Shown here: positions 13,649-14,628 of the stretch, piece by piece
Layout: each line of letters starts with the position of its first letter
Position numbering within the stretch: position 1 is the first letter of the stretch
Assembly: GCA_900552245.1 (NCBI GenBank)
Contig: URYY01000043.1
Location: 1 to 14,628 of the forward strand
DNA length: 14,628 bases
Direction: 5' to 3'
Source of the DNA: an uncultured Opitutales bacterium
Lineage (GTDB): Bacteria > Verrucomicrobiota > Verrucomicrobiia > Opitutales > Intestinicryptomonadaceae
Made by a program: the position numbers and the translations under genes
The notes under the pieces: model-generated
What the model saw: the letters and a program-made list of their open reading frames with translations, nothing else
Database searches by the model: none
What the model was told of the DNA's origin: nothing

Positions 13649-14628
13649 GTCTGCCTCCCTCTGCATTTTGCAATGCCTGCACAAATTCGTTTGGTGTTCT
13701 GCTATCATTTTCATCCATTAAATATTTTATGGTCAGCTGTGCCACGTATTTTGTACCACACTCACGCATTTTTAAGATAAAATCATCCTGTAATTTTTCC
13801 TCTTCTGTCAATTCTGCCCCTTCCGACAAATCTTTTAAAAGTTCAATTTCCGCCGGATCTTCTGTCTGCCAGTCATACGAGAAAAAGATGTCTTTCAGTG
13901 CCGTCTTTCCCGTCGCTTTTATGCTTGACGCCAGCACCTGCAGAGGCGAAACCGTATTCTGCGTCAACACATGATCGCCAAGATCATAATATTCATTTAA
14001 AAGCGTGTTAAAAGCAAAACTTCCCGGTATCACGATTACCGTTTTTTCCTGCGCCGGCGATATCTCATTCAGATCAAGAAATGTCATAAGCTGTTTCCAT
14101 TCTTCCGAAAATTCTGATGTGGTAAATTGTTTTGCTGCCACCAGCGAATTCGTATCGAGTGGATAAACGATCTGCATGTTTCCATTTTCTTCCAGCGTCT
14201 TACAATTACCGCCCACTAACGTCACATAAGAAGTTTCTCCTTTACGGACATCTCCATTTTCCGGAAGATTGCTCTCCACTTTTAGTCCTTTTGTGTGAAT
14301 TGTAAAAGCTGCTGTCTCATTTTTGTTTACCTTCCACATGCCGTTGTCATACAGGTTTTCCGCTCCTGCCACCGGATAGTAAGCAAAAAATCCAGGCAGA
14401 AAACAAGCATTTCGATTTGCATAAAAAACCGGACTGCTTCCTTTATAATAAAATGTGAGTTTCGAAGTTTGCTGCGGTGTCTCTACCACCACCTCGTCTC
14501 CCTCCTGAGTAAACGAAAGTGTTTCTCCCTCATTCGATTCTATCTTGGAAATCTTGTATCCATGATAGAGTGTAAAATAACATTGCTTCGGTGTATTTTC
14601 CGACATAATGGATGCTGTCACTTTTGCC
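13635..14628 (-). CDS. Partial exporter-linked protein with M1-peptidase-like ectodomain, 5' end outside window
   Basis: The frame is open to the right edge, so the N-terminus is missing; the GTG at 14621 is not a convincing start. The visible 330 or so residues are soluble, with no membrane helix. The first third is beta-rich and resembles the N-terminal domain of M1 aminopeptidases: a GYKISKIESNEGETLSFTQE block, then LTFYYKGSSP and FLPGFFAYYPVAG. A middle section contains VIVIPGSFAFNTLLNEYYDLGDHVLTQ, similar in position to the M1 catalytic-domain entry. No HExxH zinc motif is present, so if it is M1-like it is inactive. The end is acidic and helical. In Firmicutes and Bacteroidetes such domains can be fused to ABC-2 permeases, so the missing part may hold membrane helices. 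Overlap of 14 bp with the ATPase gene ties it to the exporter. The family call is tentative. Confidence 0.5.
   Translation of the reverse strand, partial: AKVTASIMSENTPKQCYFTLYHGYKISKIESNEGETLSFTQEGDEVVVETPQQTSKLTFYYKGSSPVFYANRNACFLPGFFAYYPVAGAENLYDNGMWKVNKNETAAFTIHTKGLKVESNLPENGDVRKGETSYVTLVGGNCKTLEENGNMQIVYPLDTNSLVAAKQFTTSEFSEEWKQLMTFLDLNEISPAQEKTVIVIPGSFAFNTLLNEYYDLGDHVLTQNTVSPLQVLASSIKATGKTALKDIFFSYDWQTEDPAEIELLKDLSEGAELTEEEKLQDDFILKMRECGTKYVAQLTIKYLMDENDSRTPNEFVQALQNAEGGRHDKD

Noticed and set aside
13649..13714. N-terminal extension with CRHCKMQ on the complete ABC ATPase, resembling a metal-binding leader
   Set aside because: It overlaps the end of the upstream gene, and a strong ribosome site points to the ATG at 13648.
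10044..14628. A genomic island acquired by the left-arm organism
   Set aside because: No integrase, transposase, tRNA target, direct repeats or partial element lies at the border, and the join cuts a highly conserved gene (ychF). A chimera is simpler, though not proven.
1..14628. CRISPR arrays, tRNA or rRNA genes, insertion sequences
   Set aside because: No regularly spaced repeats, tRNA-like cloverleaf, rRNA-like sequence or transposase frame was seen by eye on either strand.

Overview
The window looks like two unrelated bacterial genomes joined at about position 10055. The left arm (1 to about 10055) has medium GC, frequent ATA and AGG codons, and weak or missing Shine-Dalgarno sequences. 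Its gene set (aerobic-type ThiH, separate ResB and CcsA proteins with a long CcsA periplasmic domain, MacAB-type efflux) suggests a Gram-negative of the PVC/FCB type. Verrucomicrobiota is my best guess, with low confidence. The right arm (about 10055 to 14628) is more AT-rich and its minus-strand genes have strong Shine-Dalgarno sites. It carries ABC-2 exporter parts and a family 1 solute-binding lipoprotein, as in a gut Clostridia/Lachnospiraceae Firmicute.

Left arm, plus strand: the end of thiH (2-iminoacetate synthase, thiamine thiazole synthesis), then a beta-CASP metallo-beta-lactamase-fold protein (probable RNA nuclease), then a compact efflux operon. The operon holds a MacA-like adaptor, a MacB-type ATPase, a separate MacB-type permease and a NodT/OprM-type outer-membrane lipoprotein, each overlapping the next by 1 to 8 bp. 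A region with a palindrome and a possible promoter precedes it and a hairpin follows it. Together these four proteins would form one inner-membrane-to-outside export pump.

Left arm, minus strand: the last 33 codons of ychF, then ccsB/resB and ccsA, overlapping by 4 bp. The last two form a System II cytochrome c haem-attachment machine. The ychF fragment is cut at the junction.

Right arm, all minus strand and read from the window's right edge: a partial protein with an apparently degenerate M1-peptidase-like ectodomain, an ABC ATPase, a six-helix permease, a 55-residue membrane protein found by hand translation, a solute-binding lipoprotein, and a second ABC ATPase cut just after its signature motif. 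The first four are probably one operon. The lipoprotein and second ATPase probably form a second unit with its own 150-bp leader.

The two truncated genes abut out of frame, with no transposase, integrase or terminal repeats. A chimeric assembly or amplification product is therefore the simplest reading. The right arm is the less familiar biology: a sugar-type binding lipoprotein and a peptidase-like ectodomain among ABC-2 exporter genes.
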